A DNA stretch of 64,000 nucleotides from Diphasiastrum complanatum (GCA_029204225.1 CM055095.1:76323431-76387430), one strand, 5' to 3'. Positions 9,641-19,653 are shown, numbered from the stretch's first letter. Numbers and translations: made by a program. The notes: generated from the sequence alone by a model not told the origin.

Positions 9641-11269
9641 TCAATGCTCTGGCTCTGACTCAGACGAATGCTCTGGAGACAACTCAGGGCCCCAAGCTGA
9701 CTCTCGCAGCCGATATCTCTGCCTGTCTGGAACTGGCATGGGTTGTGTATCCGAGGGGGAAGACTCGTCATCCTCATCCTCCCAATCAGCCTCCGCATCA
9801 GCCCCCAAGCAGGCCAAACCAACAACACCTGCTCCAACTAGCTGTGATACTGCACCTCTACCTGTACCTAGAGCCCTGCGTGGTCGTCCTCTCCTCCCTG
9901 GCAGTTTCTGTGCCTTGCCTTTCTTGTTCGGTGCACCCTTGGGCCTGCCTGGTCTCTTGCGGACAAGAAGAGCTGTCAATGCCTCGTCACCCCCATGCAA
10001 ATCACCTGGCTGGCTAGGCTGGGCCCAAGCTGAGGCCGGCTGGGATAGGGAAGCAAAAGAGGGAACTCCCTGTGCAACTGAGCGAGGAGGATGAGCTCGT
10101 GGAGTGTGTGCCTGTGGGGCTGCTACAGGTGGAGGAACTGGCTGTGCAGGAGGCGAGTACAGTGGCGATATGTACTGAAAGGGGCGCTGTGGTGGCCGGT
10201 ACTTGTACATCCTGGGTGCTGCCAAAGGAGGAGGATGTGACGTGGGTGCTGCCACTGGAGGAGCCACTGTGGATGTGGGCGCTGCAAGAGAAAACCTGGG
10301 CACAGATGGTGGCCTGCCATGGAGACCTGGTGCTGCAGAAGTGGACGGCGATGGAGGGGCTGCAGGCCTAAATGGCATCGGTGGCACTGGAGGAGCTGTG
10401 CGACGCACATACACCCTCTGAGGAGCTGGAGGAACTGTAGGCACCTCATGCGGCTGCTCTGGCTGGGACTCTGTGTGTGGCATGCTGGCAAGAGATGATG
10501 GGGGCGCCCTGACACTCGGCATCTGCTGGGCCTCTGAATCCAATGTGGCAACCAAGTCGGCCAGCTGGGCATCCGAATACAAATGCTCTGGGCTCTGGGA
10601 CTCATCCTATGCACCAGCCTCTAAATCATCCTGTGCACCAACCTCTAAATCATCCTGTGCACCAACCCCTGAATCAACCCAAGCCTCATCCTGTGCCTCA
10701 TCATGTGCACCCTGTAGACCCTGCATGGCCTCCCAATCTGTGCAATGAAAGTCATCAGGTGCCTCCTCTGGTGTGCTGTCGTAGTAACGGCCATGACTCT
10801 GTGCTGCACGCATCCAAACATCTGCGGGACCGGCATCTAAACCACTCTGCCCTCTATCAAGAGCCTCCTCCATCATGTCGACATAGGTAGGTATGCCACT
10901 GCCCCCCCCTGTGTGCCCTGCCTGTCTGCCGGTATAACATGTGCCATGTGTCCCACCTCTGCCACGTGATGCACCTGTGACCCCTGCCCGTGGCGTGTGC
11001 CCTGCACCTGTATAATCTGCCTCATCCTTCTCTGGTCTGGCAAACACAACCTGAATGGGCTCATCCTCATCATGCTCATCCTCTGACACTGGCTCATCTG
11101 CCTCATACAATGGGGGCTCTCTGTGCTCAAGCCCAAGCTCTCTCTCTCTCATCTCGGCAAGCTCCCTCTCTCTCTCTGCCATCAACTGTGTGCCCAGGTC
11201 ATCTGCAGGCATGGGATGGGTGCTGTCCGTAGGCAAGTCAATCTGGCGCTCCAAATCGGATATCTTCGT
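9641..11269 (-). pseudogene. hAT transposase exon 4: long acidic and AT-hook C-terminal extension, one nonsense codon
   Basis: The acceptor TTGCAG|ACG at 11270 joins exon 3 in phase 0. The frame runs to TGA at 9641-9643, about 540 residues, with a single stop at 10604-10606 (TAG where copy 1 has CAG). In order it has a Glu-rich helix (MAERERELAEMRERELGLEH), an acidic block (EDEHDEDEP), a Gly/Arg-rich block, a short conserved part with GIPTYVDMMEEAL and a Pro-rich region. It then has basic AT-hook-like sequence (KRPGRPKG and GRRGRPRR) and an acidic end. AT-hooks bind the minor groove of AT-rich DNA, which would suit an element found at (TA)n. Such a long tail after hATC is not typical of Ac or Tam3. 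Confidence 0.7.
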
Positions 11270-11371
11270 CTGCAAGGTTTAAAATTGGCATGTCAGAGAA
11301 ACAACTCTATCAAGAAATGAAACCAACATACCAGGAGTCAACCAACATGCTATGAAAGGTTAGCTTATCAC

Positions 11372-11533
11372 CTGCAATGCGCTCGTAATGGTCGGAAGCC
11401 TCCTGGCGAGACGTGCGTTGGTGCTACAGAACACCAACCGCTCCAACTGACTCACTGACAAGCGGTTCCTTCTCCTCGTGTGAATCAGTGCCCATGTGCT
11501 CCAATTACGCTCACACACGGAGGCAGCACAGTC
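11372..11533 (-). CDS. hAT transposase exon 3 (hATC dimerisation motif)
   Basis: Bounded by acceptor CCACAG|GAC and donor GCAG|GTGATAAG; 54 codons in phase 0 on both sides. It encodes CAASVCERNWSTWALIHTRR, the C-terminal hATC block with the ERNWS signature. The preceding exon supplies ITWWTMFGSPYPSIQRLALR. This domain makes hAT transposases dimerise and contributes to the active fold. Confidence 0.8.
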
Positions 11534-11626
11534 CTGTGGTGCGTGCATTGAAATACTTCAGCACATTGTGGCAGAGGTGAAACTTCAACGAAACACAAAA
11601 AATGGAGGATAAAATGAGATGCATAC

Positions 11627-11971
11627 CTGAGAAAGGACACGCAGTGCAAGACGCTGTATAGATGGGTATGGGCTACCGAACATGGTCCACCAGGTAATGG
11701 GTAGCTGCCTCCTCTCTGGGTCCTGGGCAGCCGCTGGCCGAATGTGCCCATGCCGAAACGAAATGCAGCGAGCTCCTCCATGAGCCTGATAGGATCCAAA
11801 CCTATGTGTGGACCCACCCTGTGAATGTACTGAAGCCAATCGGCCTCGAGCTCTCTGTCTGCGATTTGTGTCGGAGAGAGGAAGAGGGGATGCAGCATGT
11901 GTGCAACGCTGTGGATACTCCTGTGGAAGTAGTTCCACCGCGTCTCCCATATGAACTTCAGCTCTGTCATC
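11627..11971 (-). pseudogene. hAT transposase exon 2, apparent frameshift
   Basis: Acceptor CCTGCAG|GATG and donor TCTCAG|GTATGC fit the neighbouring exons (phase 2 in, phase 0 out). The first part reads MTELKFIWETRWNYFHRSIH and LEADWLQYIHRVGP. The last part, in a different frame, reads AAAQDPERRQLPITWWTMFG. The change of frame near 11735-11750 looks like a small indel rather than an intron. The encoded region is the end of the RNase H-like core and the first part of hATC. Confidence 0.7.
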
Positions 11972-12085
11972 CTGCAGGTGAGGGGCATGTGGTTTAGGGC
12001 ATTACGAAAAAGCTTAACACTGACAGAAAAACAAACTAGCAAGTACTAAAAAGATAAAGGTCAATTGCAACACTGTACCGCTTAC

Positions 12086-13959
12086 CTCTCTGGCTGCAAG
12101 ATGGGTAGCTGCAGGAACTGTCCAATCCGGTCCATGAGCTCATACACCAGTCCAAGTGTCGACCCCTCGCTGTCAGCCATGCGAAGCACAATGTAGAGTG
12201 GTCGAAGCAGTCCTGACAATGTCTGTGCATCCCTCCAGAACTGGTCTCCCCTCACCGTGGAAGAAAAGTGCTCCCCATCCTCAGTGTGCGGAAATGTACT
12301 GGCACCCCAAAGATCACTGGCAACCATCTGTAGAAGCTGGGCCCTGCACCTGATCAAACGGTCGATGACCACCAAGTCGAATGCAAAGCGTGTGGGGGCT
12401 GGCTTACGGAGGTCCAGATGGCTGAACACCCGGAACATGGCAAGAACACGCCTCTTTCTGGTGACAAAAGTCACCAGGAAGAGGGCCTCCCGGACGATGG
12501 CTCTAACCCAGGGAAGTGCTCCAATGTCCCCCATCAGAAGGTCTATGTCGTGGGCTGCACAGGGGGTATGAACAATATGAGGGAACTCGGCCTCTAGTAG
12601 TACACCCATCTGAATGCAGTTCGTGGCATTGTCCGTCACCACCGTGACGACATGCTGTGGGCCTATGGCTAGGATGGAAGACCTGATGACATCAAACATG
12701 AACTCTGCAGATATGACTCTCCCCCCCCTGCTGCAATCCACTGCCCTCAAAAACTGTGTGCCCATGCAGCTGGAGACCAGTATGTTGAGGATCGGCCTCC
12801 TCCTGACATCAGTCCAGCCATCGGACATGATGCTGCAACCGTAAGTGGCCCAGTGCCGACGCAGAGGCTCCATCTCTCTAGACAAGGACTCGACCCTATC
12901 CCTCAGCATGTGTGTGCGGACAACCTCTGAACTAGGGACTCTCCAGCTAGGGCTGACAGACTGTGCAAGGCGGAAGGCCCTTCTGAAGGGCTCAGAGTCG
13001 GTGATGGCAAAGGGCAGGTTCAGCTCGTAAACCAGACTGGCCACGGCCTGTGTGGCCTCTCTGTCCATGTGCGGCTGATGCGCGCCGCGAATGGTCTGCT
13101 GCACGAGGGCTCTCCCTGGTGGACGACGGGTGGTGGACCTCCAGCACGGTGCACCAACCGTGACGAGAATGGACGATGACGCGACAGGCTGGGCGCTGGT
13201 GGATGCATCGGCTGTAGACGTGGAATGGGGAGAGTGGGATGCACTGGCAGGGATGGGTGCAGCAGCATAGGTGGGGTGCACTGGTGGAGGGGCAACATCT
13301 GGCATGGGGTACGAAAACTGCTGGCTGAGGAGGTCATCCGGATGGGAAGGGAAGGAAGAAGGGATCTCTTCCACATCCTCGAAGGCCCGCCCAGTACCAT
13401 CCTGGGCCTGCTCGGGTGGCGGAGAGTCCATGAGAAAGTCGTAGACTGGTGGAGTGCGAGCAACAGTGGGTGGTGGTGGAACCGCAGTGGCAACTGTCGG
13501 ACGCGATGGGACGGGATCCACCGGAATCTGAGCAGATGGGGGTGCATGAGGCAGAACTGTCTGAGGGGCCAAGGGACCGGAGGAGGATGCACTCCCTCTC
13601 CTCGTGCGTGCCAGCCAAGCAGGCAGCAACTCTGGGTTAGTCACATAAGGAGCGGTGCAAAATCGGAGAACGCCCTCCGAAATGGTGTTCTCCCCTGCCA
13701 CGAGCCGCGGCCCGTAGGTGTCCAGTAGTCGCTGCCTGTCGGAGACGGTCATGCTGCCACAAGGGGCAGCATTCAAGGTGACACCATTTTTGGCGCGTGC
13801 ACCGAGCAGATGGCCTTTAAGGCGAGTGAGGGATGCAGCAAACTCGACGAGACAGTATCGGCAGCGCACGATCTTCTGATCGGTCTTGTTGGCCTTGTCG
13901 GCAACCCGCCTGACAATGTCTACCTCGTCCCACAGACCGGAAAGGTCGGATTGCACCAT
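12086..13959 (-). CDS. hAT transposase exon 1: BED-type zinc finger and DUF659/RNase H-like core
   Basis: The ATG at 13959 opens a 624-codon frame to donor CCAGAGAG|GTAAGC at 12086. Residues about 20-60 form a BED-like finger with C-R-Y-C spacing (QKIVRCRYCLVEFAASLTRLKGHL). A Pro-rich linker follows (about 135-275). From about residue 290 comes the plant hAT/DUF659 core: a Trp-rich SDGWTDVRRRPILNILV segment with the first catalytic Asp region, then VVTDNATNCIQMGVLLEAEFPHIVHTPCAAHDIDLLMGDIG. The Asp of TDNA and the CAAH motif are family signatures. The role is cut-and-paste transposition in the nucleus. The exon is intact, so damage lies only downstream. Confidence 0.85.
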
Positions 13960-14245
13960 TGCAGATGAAATGAGGGATGGATTGCTGGAAAAAAAACAGC
14001 AGGGTTCACTGTTGGAGAGACGCTGAAAATGGGCGAATGCAGGGCAAAGGAAATCAGATGCAAGGCAGGGCGTTGCGTGGGCGATGGGCGACGCAAGGAA
14101 TCAAAGGCAGGCAAGAAAAACCAGCAGCGATGGCAGGGCGGAGAGGGCGCAAAAAAATTTCAGAGGAAATGCGAGGGGGGCTGGTAGGTTTAGGTAAAAA
14201 AAAAATTTAAAAAATATTAAATAATAAAAATATATTATTATATTG

Positions 14246-14332
14246 TGGTACCGCGGTACCATCATGGTACCGCGGTACCAGTATGGTCCCGCGGTACCAG
14301 GATCCGTGGTACCCAGTACCGCGGGACCTATG
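14246..14332. repeat. hAT subterminal GGTACC repeats and terminus (copy 2, 5' end)
   Basis: Two perfect palindromes GGTACCGCGGTACC (14247 and 14265 areas), a third with one change (GGTCCCGCGGTACC), and GGTACC/GGGACC variants precede CTATGA and a TA tract. The terminus matches the other two hAT ends in this window. About 290 bp separate it from the transposase ATG; that interval is A-rich near 14195-14240. Confidence 0.75.
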
Positions 14333-14553
14333 ATATATATATATATATATATAACCCTAACTTTTCAGGCTTTCATTCTGAAGGTTGCATCTATTTACAC
14401 AATCTACAAGAAGCTCAAACAGCCACCATGATATAGTGAAACACACGTGTCCATGAAAACAGCCCTGGTCAAAACCCTAAGTACACGTGGCCCAATCAAA
14501 ACAAACAAAACGCTTTCTGTCTATCACTGCTGACATTCTAAGGATATTGCCAC
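14333..14553. other. DPB2 intron 4 remainder next to the hAT insertion
   Basis: The first 20 bp are a TA tract. The rest is ordinary AT-rich sequence with two CACGTG-containing stretches (about 14441 and 14483). I see no DPB2 exon 5 here. The next exon would have to lie left of the transposon cluster, outside the window. Confidence 0.5.
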
Positions 14554-14679
14554 AGACAAGTCGATTGGTGTAGCAGCTGAAATGTCTTCTAAGTAATAGC
14601 ATCCATCTTCAAGCTGTGAGATGATACCCATGACCCAACGATTTCCACTACATCCAATTAGCGACTGCAGTGGAGTCAT
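14554..14679 (-). CDS. DPB2: DNA polymerase epsilon subunit B (DPB2/POLE2), exon 4
   Basis: Acceptor TTGATGCAG|ATG and a weak donor TCT|GTGGCA give 42 codons in phase 0. The peptide has SLIGCSGNRWVMGIISQLED and GCYYLEDISAATPIDLS, matching the OB-fold part of plant DPB2 (WVMG-ISQLEDG-YLED). This subunit binds the catalytic subunit of polymerase epsilon and links it to the CMG helicase for leading-strand synthesis. The donor is non-ideal, so the right-hand exon limit in protein terms (after DLS) is the least certain point. No following exon is found in the window. Confidence 0.85.
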
Positions 14680-14899
14680 CTGCATCAAAAGTCAACAGAT
14701 TTCGTAAGTGAGGTTGCAACCCACAAGAACTACTGAATGAGACTATTAGTCTTGCAACTTCTAGTTACAGTGACTGTAGAGAAGCTAAAAAAGGTTACCT
14801 CAGAGCAAAAGAATCTTTATTACCGCAGAGTTTTCAGCATCACAGCTTTGTAGAACAGGAAATGAAAATAGGTGTTAGAGATTTGCAAGATGGAAATAC

Positions 14900-15053
14900 C
14901 TCACAAGTCCCAGACCTTGAACCATCAACACGGAAGGCCGGTTTAGCAAAGTGTCTATCACGAACAATTCTCTGTTGTAGAAGCTGCAGCCTATCTCTGT
15001 ACAGAGCAGCCTTTGACTGGGCATCACCATGTAATGCCAGTTTTTCTGCAGGC
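14900..15053 (-). CDS. DPB2: DNA polymerase epsilon subunit B (DPB2/POLE2), exon 3
   Basis: Acceptor TTTTATCAG|G and donor TGTGAG|GTATTT. One base completes the Gly codon split from exon 2, then 51 codons follow. It reads PAEKLALHGDAQSKAALYRD, RLQLLQQRIVRDRHFAKPAF and ends GSRSGTCE. The RDR-x-LLQR-RD-F-KPAF pattern is the conserved stretch of POLE2 orthologues between the N-terminal helical domain and the OB fold. An alternative AG 8 bp downstream would break the phase, so the chosen acceptor is well supported. Confidence 0.9.
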
Positions 15054-16781
15054 CTGATAAAACAAGCCTCCAACATATGATATGACAACATCATACATTT
15101 CTCAAATAAAAAGCAAGCATGCACCATTCATCAACTTGTTGGCACTATTTACAACTCACATAATTTCAAGGCATCAAACAGTGGATTCAACAGTCAAGAC
15201 CCATGCCTTCCCAGATTTTTCTCCTTCGTGGAGATTGTTTTTTAGCAAAGCAAAACTTAGAACCCAATAGAACCTCAAAATTGAAGCTTTGCATCCTCCT
15301 AAGACTATTGTGAATTTTAAGCAGATGACCCTATGCCCAAAATCATCAAGCCCCAGACTATTTGATGGGCATGAATATATCGCAAGAGTATCCTCATAAT
15401 TTTTCAGCTAAAAAAAGAAAAATCCATGGTGAAGTCCAGCCCGAAAAATCTACCTGCCCAAAAACTGTAAAATACAGAATGGCATTCCATACCAAAAGCT
15501 ACGAAACCTAATTAACACTTTTTATTCTTTTGGCATTGCTTTTGGCAGTCATGTCTAGACTCTGGAGCAGTGTATTTAGCAATCATTTCCCAGCTTGGAG
15601 CAATCAATTCCGAGCTGACAGATGCAATTTTAGGGCACAATTTATCCCAGCAATTTCCCAGCTGACAGTTGCATTTTTGGGACACCGTTTAGGGCTTTTC
15701 CAAGGACAATTTATCAGCTATAAGTTTCCAGCGATGGGTTACCAGCACAATTGATCCCAGCAAAGAGTTCCCACTATTCCAATCAATCATTATTTTTTGG
15801 CTACAAGAGGGTTTCATCCTAATTCAAAAAAAAACAAATCACACTAATTATTAAATATTAAGGCGTGCCTGTTCCATGATCAGAAAATTGACAAGAATTT
15901 TAAAGCCCATACAGGATTTTTATTGCTGGTAGAAAATGTGGTTGATCGAATAGATCAATTCATTGTAGAAAATGATGACTGAGGTTTTTTTATACTGCAT
16001 GTTACAATCATTGGGATAGAAGCAAAATTCATAAACAACTTCGGGAAATGGTCTTTCTAAAGACCTGACTGTATTGGTCGTTCACATGATTTTTGAAACT
16101 CAACCATTTCCCCATGCAGAAATCCCTGAGTTGTACAGATTCCTCACATAATTTGTCAGAATAGACTGAATCTGCTTGGGGAGGTTGAGAAAGGTTCTAG
16201 AGAGCAATTCCCACTGTATACATTTTTTATAGTTCAAAGGCTAATATTACTGAAGCATCTATTTGTAGATATGAGATCACATGATTATAAATAGAACAAA
16301 GTTTGAATGGTCATCCAGTTTGTTGATCTGGTGTAGGCAATAGCTAAGAGATGTAGAAAAGCAGGCATTAATTTAGCTTCAACATAAAGAGACTAGAGTC
16401 AAGGTTAGCCTTTATTTGTACTGCAATGGTGTTTCTTTGCATTAGCATCGTACAATAATTACACAGTACATACACAGGTTAGCCCAAGCCGATTTTGGAG
16501 CCCATGGACTATTAGATTACAAGATGCCCCTTTTACATGCTCAAAACACAATTCAATCCACTGCCACAGGTAACACTCTCATCCCACATTAGTACTGCTA
16601 CCGTGGAGGACAAGTTAACCTTAATCTAATTAATCTGATTTTTTCTTTGAGTAAAAGCATCTCAAAGATCTGCCAGATAGTAAAATCCCACATAATACTA
16701 AAATCCTCAAAATGAGATAATAGCTAGTTAAACTTGCTGCATTTTATGCTGCCTATCAATAAGAAGATGGAGTAACGATAC
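15054..16781 (-). other. DPB2 intron 2
   Basis: About 1.7 kb of AT-rich sequence between matched splice sites. I see no coding match. A short GAGCAATCAATTCC/GAGCTGACAG-type tandem similarity occurs at 15598-15680 (CCAGCTTGGAGCAAT, CCGAGCTGACAGATG, CCAGCTGACAGTTGC). Nothing else can be supported. Confidence 0.7.
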
Positions 16782-16932
16782 CCGTGAAACATTTTCCGTA
16801 TAGGATCATAGCAGAACTTTGGTACTTGAAAAGCATCGATCACTTTGAAAACATTACGCTCTATTGTGGTGCTTCCAGAAATGGATGCTACCATTTCTAG
16901 AATTGACTCCTTGCTTAACACATTGTTTTTCA
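16782..16932 (-). CDS. DPB2: DNA polymerase epsilon subunit B (DPB2/POLE2), exon 2
   Basis: Acceptor TTTTGTTACAG|TG and donor CACGG|GTATCG. It begins two bases into a codon started by exon 1 and ends two bases into the Gly codon completed by exon 3. The peptide KNNVLSKESILEMVASISGS and NVFKVIDAFQVPKFCYDPIR matches the N-terminal helical (C8-like) domain of POLE2, whose other orthologues have I-x-A-F-x-[VI]-P-[KR]-F in the same place. It is intact, with no stop or shift. Confidence 0.9.
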
Positions 16933-17889
16933 CTGTAACAAAAAACAGGCAACACAATCCCATCACCATAAAGACGGAAAACTTGTGAGAATTTAAAATA
17001 ATACTGAAATAAAAATACAACAATGATGCTCAAAGGCTTTGAAAGGAACAGATTAATAGCAATTAGATGGAAAATGTAACTTGATGAGAAGGTATAATCA
17101 ATTTCAGAGAAAGCTTCCGTGAGATTTTAATAGCAATCTCTATATTAGAAGCAACTATGCTCAAAGGTTTTGTCATCAACAGATTGAATGCAATTACACG
17201 GCAAGTGCAACATCATGAGATAGTATACTCGATATCAGAGAAAACTTACATGAGATTTTAGAGAAGTGATTGTGCCTCAAATGTCTTGATAGGAACAGAT
17301 TGATTGCAATTACATGGCAAATGTAACATCATAGTATTATCAATTTCAGAGAAAGCTTACATGAGATTTGAAATAATAATGACAGTAATAGTAATAGAAA
17401 TAATTATGTTCAAAAGTTTGGACAAGAACAAATTGATTCCCATTGCATGGCAAAATGAACATCATGAGATAGTGTAATCAATTTCAGAGCAGAATTCAAT
17501 AATTTTGAAATAATAATAACAATGAAGCAATAATCCTCAAAGGTTTTAACAGGAACATATTACATGACAAAAGCGACATTATGAAATGGTATAATCAATG
17601 TCAGAGAATGCTTACAGACAGTTCACAATATTTCTAACTGTAAATCCGAATATGCTCAAGGTTTTTTAGACGAACAAATTGATTGCAACACGGATAGTGT
17701 GACACCATGAAATAGTATAATCAATGTCCGAATGCTTACATGAGATTTTTTTTAATTACTAGTACAAATAGTACAGTCAATGTCAGAGAAAGCTTACCAA
17801 GATTTAAAATAATAACAGTAATGATAATAGAAGCTGATTGATTGCAATACATGGCAGGAGATAATATCTTCAATATGGGTGAAGCTTAC
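16933..17889 (-). repeat. DPB2 intron 1: degenerate ~120-bp tandem array repeating the exon-1 donor
   Basis: About seven diverged units precede the genuine junction (starts near 17024, 17157, 17276, 17405, 17533, 17650 and 17773, then the junction unit). Each has a variant of CTCAAAGGTTTT, AACAGATTGATTGCAATTACATGGCAA, ATAATCAATTTCAGAGAA and GCTTACATGAGATTT. The last motif read on the minus strand is AAATCTCATGTAAGC, a copy of the real exon-1 end and donor. Several units keep GTAAGC or GTAAGT. Unit spacing is roughly 115-130 bp with small indels. Confidence 0.8.
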
Positions 17890-18061
17890 ACGAGATTTTA
17901 TCAGCTTCACTAAGGAGCTGCTCCAGGCCTTCATCTTCTGCTTCGAGAAATCCATCCAGGAATGCCACTACGGCTTTGAGCGCATCGACGGTGAGAGTGA
18001 GGCCCCGCATTCGGAACTTCTGTTGAGCTTTTCTGAGGCGGAGCTGCTGTTCCACCCCCAT
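17890..18061 (-). CDS. DPB2: DNA polymerase epsilon subunit B (DPB2/POLE2), exon 1 with start codon
   Basis: The ATG at 18061 starts MGVEQQLRLRKAQQKFRMRG, then LTLTVDALKAVVAFL and LEQLLSEADKIS, matching the N-terminal helical domain of POLE2 orthologues. The donor is TCTCGT|GTAAGC. Taking that GT gives phase 1, which fits exon 2; the other GT two bases earlier would not. The start is chosen because upstream in-frame sequence is low-complexity and not conserved. Exons 1-4 sum to 603 bp (201 codons) without a stop. Expected role: essential replication subunit in the nucleus, expressed in dividing cells. Confidence 0.9.
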
Positions 18062-18162
18062 CTCGTCTCGCTTGCTACCTTCCAGAATAAGAATAAGAAA
18101 AAGAAGAAGAATGAGATGGACGGATCGATACTTCCCCCAAAGGAAAACAAACACGCACTGAA

Positions 18163-18170
18163 TGGCGGGA
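18163..18170 (-). promoter_or_regulatory. E2F-like site upstream of DPB2
   Basis: Minus-strand TTCCCGCC lies about 100 bp upstream of the DPB2 ATG. It fits the general E2F consensus TTSSCGSS. Replication genes of plants are commonly E2F targets, so the position is sensible, but a single 8-bp match is weak evidence. Confidence 0.4.
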
Positions 18171-18428
18171 AGATACGAGACTGGTAATGCCTTCAGAGAG
18201 GGCCTCATCGCACTACAGCGTTTACGCCCCGCCCACTTGGATATCTTCCACGTGGAGCCTCGTTCGTACAACACGTGGACTTAATTGTCAAAAAGCCACT
18301 ACAGGTGGTCATCTGTGAAAAAAGAGGGGAAAAATAACCTTTTATAGGGGGAAAATAACCTTTTAGAGCTATTCATCTACGCACAATAGTCTTGCACAGT
18401 AGTAGTCTTTGACCATTTTAAGTAACCA

Positions 18429-18722
18429 GTAATGGATACTTTGGTGATTATTTTGTCCAGTTTTTGAACAACTTAAAAAGCAAATTATCTCTTTTTTAAA
18501 ATTGGTGCGTTGCGCAAACTGCCACGTGGCAGTTTTTGACTGGTAAAAACATGTCAAAGTGTTGATTACGCTTCATAAAAGACATGAATAAAGTCAAAGT
18601 ATCCATTACGCAATGGAAGGAGCCGAGCACGGGCCGTTCTACCCGGTTTGGCTTTCCAAAAAAATTTAGGCTTTCTGGAAATCCTTTTCGGGCAGAATGG
18701 CATGTGCCCGCCGGCTCCTTAC
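18429..18722 (+). mobile_element. Inverted-repeat (MITE/foldback) element, copy A
   Basis: A perfect 15-bp inverted repeat GTAATGGATACTTTG bounds 18429-18443 and 18595-18609. The adjoining 18614-18722 forms a foldback: AAGGAGCCGAGCACGGGCC ... and its diverged complement GGCATGTGCCCGCCGGCTCCTT. The same composite occurs inverted at 58329-58680, which shows it is a dispersed repeat. No protein is encoded. No target duplication can be named with confidence. Confidence 0.65.
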
Positions 18723-19216
18723 ATAGTACGTATTGAGGCTATCATGCAAAGTAAAAAGGTTAATGTAGTAACTATGTCACTAGAGCTTAGGAAGTCAGAT
18801 TGATTGAAGAGCACCCCTTAGATCCAATACAATCATCAATTTTTCAACAAATGTGCAACACAAGGATCATTAAAATTTTGATTGCAAATCTTTATATAAT
18901 TTTATATGTGCTAATAATCTTTATTGCTTAGTTTTATGTTCATGTTACCACCCAGGCCTAACATTTATTCAAGGTCGACTATATTCTACAAAAAGTCAAA
19001 TGTGCCCAATTGTTTTGCAGGGTGCATGTTGATAGCATGATGGCAAGAAAGCGAGAGTGACTAGTAGTAATAATAATAATTGTGGTGTCTCACAAACTCT
19101 TCCTAGATTTGAGTTGACGTTGAATAGTATAAGGAGTTGGAGGTTGTTTTGAGTATTACTTTTTTTGTATTTTTGCGTGTAGAATGTGGTCATTTTAGAT
19201 TTATGTGCGCCACATT
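18723..19216. other. AT-rich DNA without recognised genes
   Basis: Nothing coding can be supported. It probably contains the left part of the decayed Ty3 LTR, whose start is not visible, and a short (TAA)n-like run near 19065-19080. Confidence 0.5.
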
Positions 19217-19653
19217 AATGTCAAAGTCTTGATGGTCATGCCCACGACTGGTCTCAAATAGCTTATCCCACTAGAGGTCAGTAGGCCTACCTCGACCCAT
19301 AAGTTTGGAGGGGTTTGGGGCCCTAATGTGCATATGGTCATAATTAATGTTTGGAGGCCTAAACTTGTGATGGTGGATTTATTATGGGGTCTATCAGTGA
19401 GTCATAGGGGAACTGGATGATGTGGCCCATATAGGCTGCATAGGTGTCCAATGAGGTGTCATAGTGCACTACTAGTGGTGCATGGGTCTTGGAGGGTATA
19501 AGTATACCCATTGGGCTTTAGATTGATCCATACCTTGGGGGGTAGATCCGGAAGATCTAGGTTTGGTTGGGTTGGTTTGTCCATCATCTGATTCCCTTGT
19601 GCTGCTTATTGTTGGCTTGCTTAGTGTTGGATCCTTGTTATAGGACTTTACAT

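Larger units (their letters stand above)
8117..14332 (-). mobile_element. hAT transposon copy 2, nearly full length, about 6.2 kb, two convergent genes
   Basis: Both ends carry TCATAG next to a TA tract and dense GGTACC-type subterminal repeats (8120-8205 and 14246-14325). The main minus-strand gene is a four-exon hAT transposase (13959 to 9641). A short plus-strand gene (8752-9117) converges on it. The element lies inside intron 4 of DPB2. Its coding DNA is clearly richer in G+C than the surrounding host and retroelement DNA. An apparent frameshift in exon 2 and one nonsense codon in exon 4 mean this copy is probably not autonomous. Confidence 0.8.

Noticed and set aside
9738-10748. Several plus-strand frames opposite the hAT exon 4
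   Set aside because: Shadows of the GC-rich transposase tail. The minus frame has AT-hooks, conserved blocks and matching splice sites.
16933-17890. CRISPR-like spaced repeats
   Set aside because: Units are long, diverged and contiguous in a plant intron, with no short identical repeats or unique spacers of constant length.
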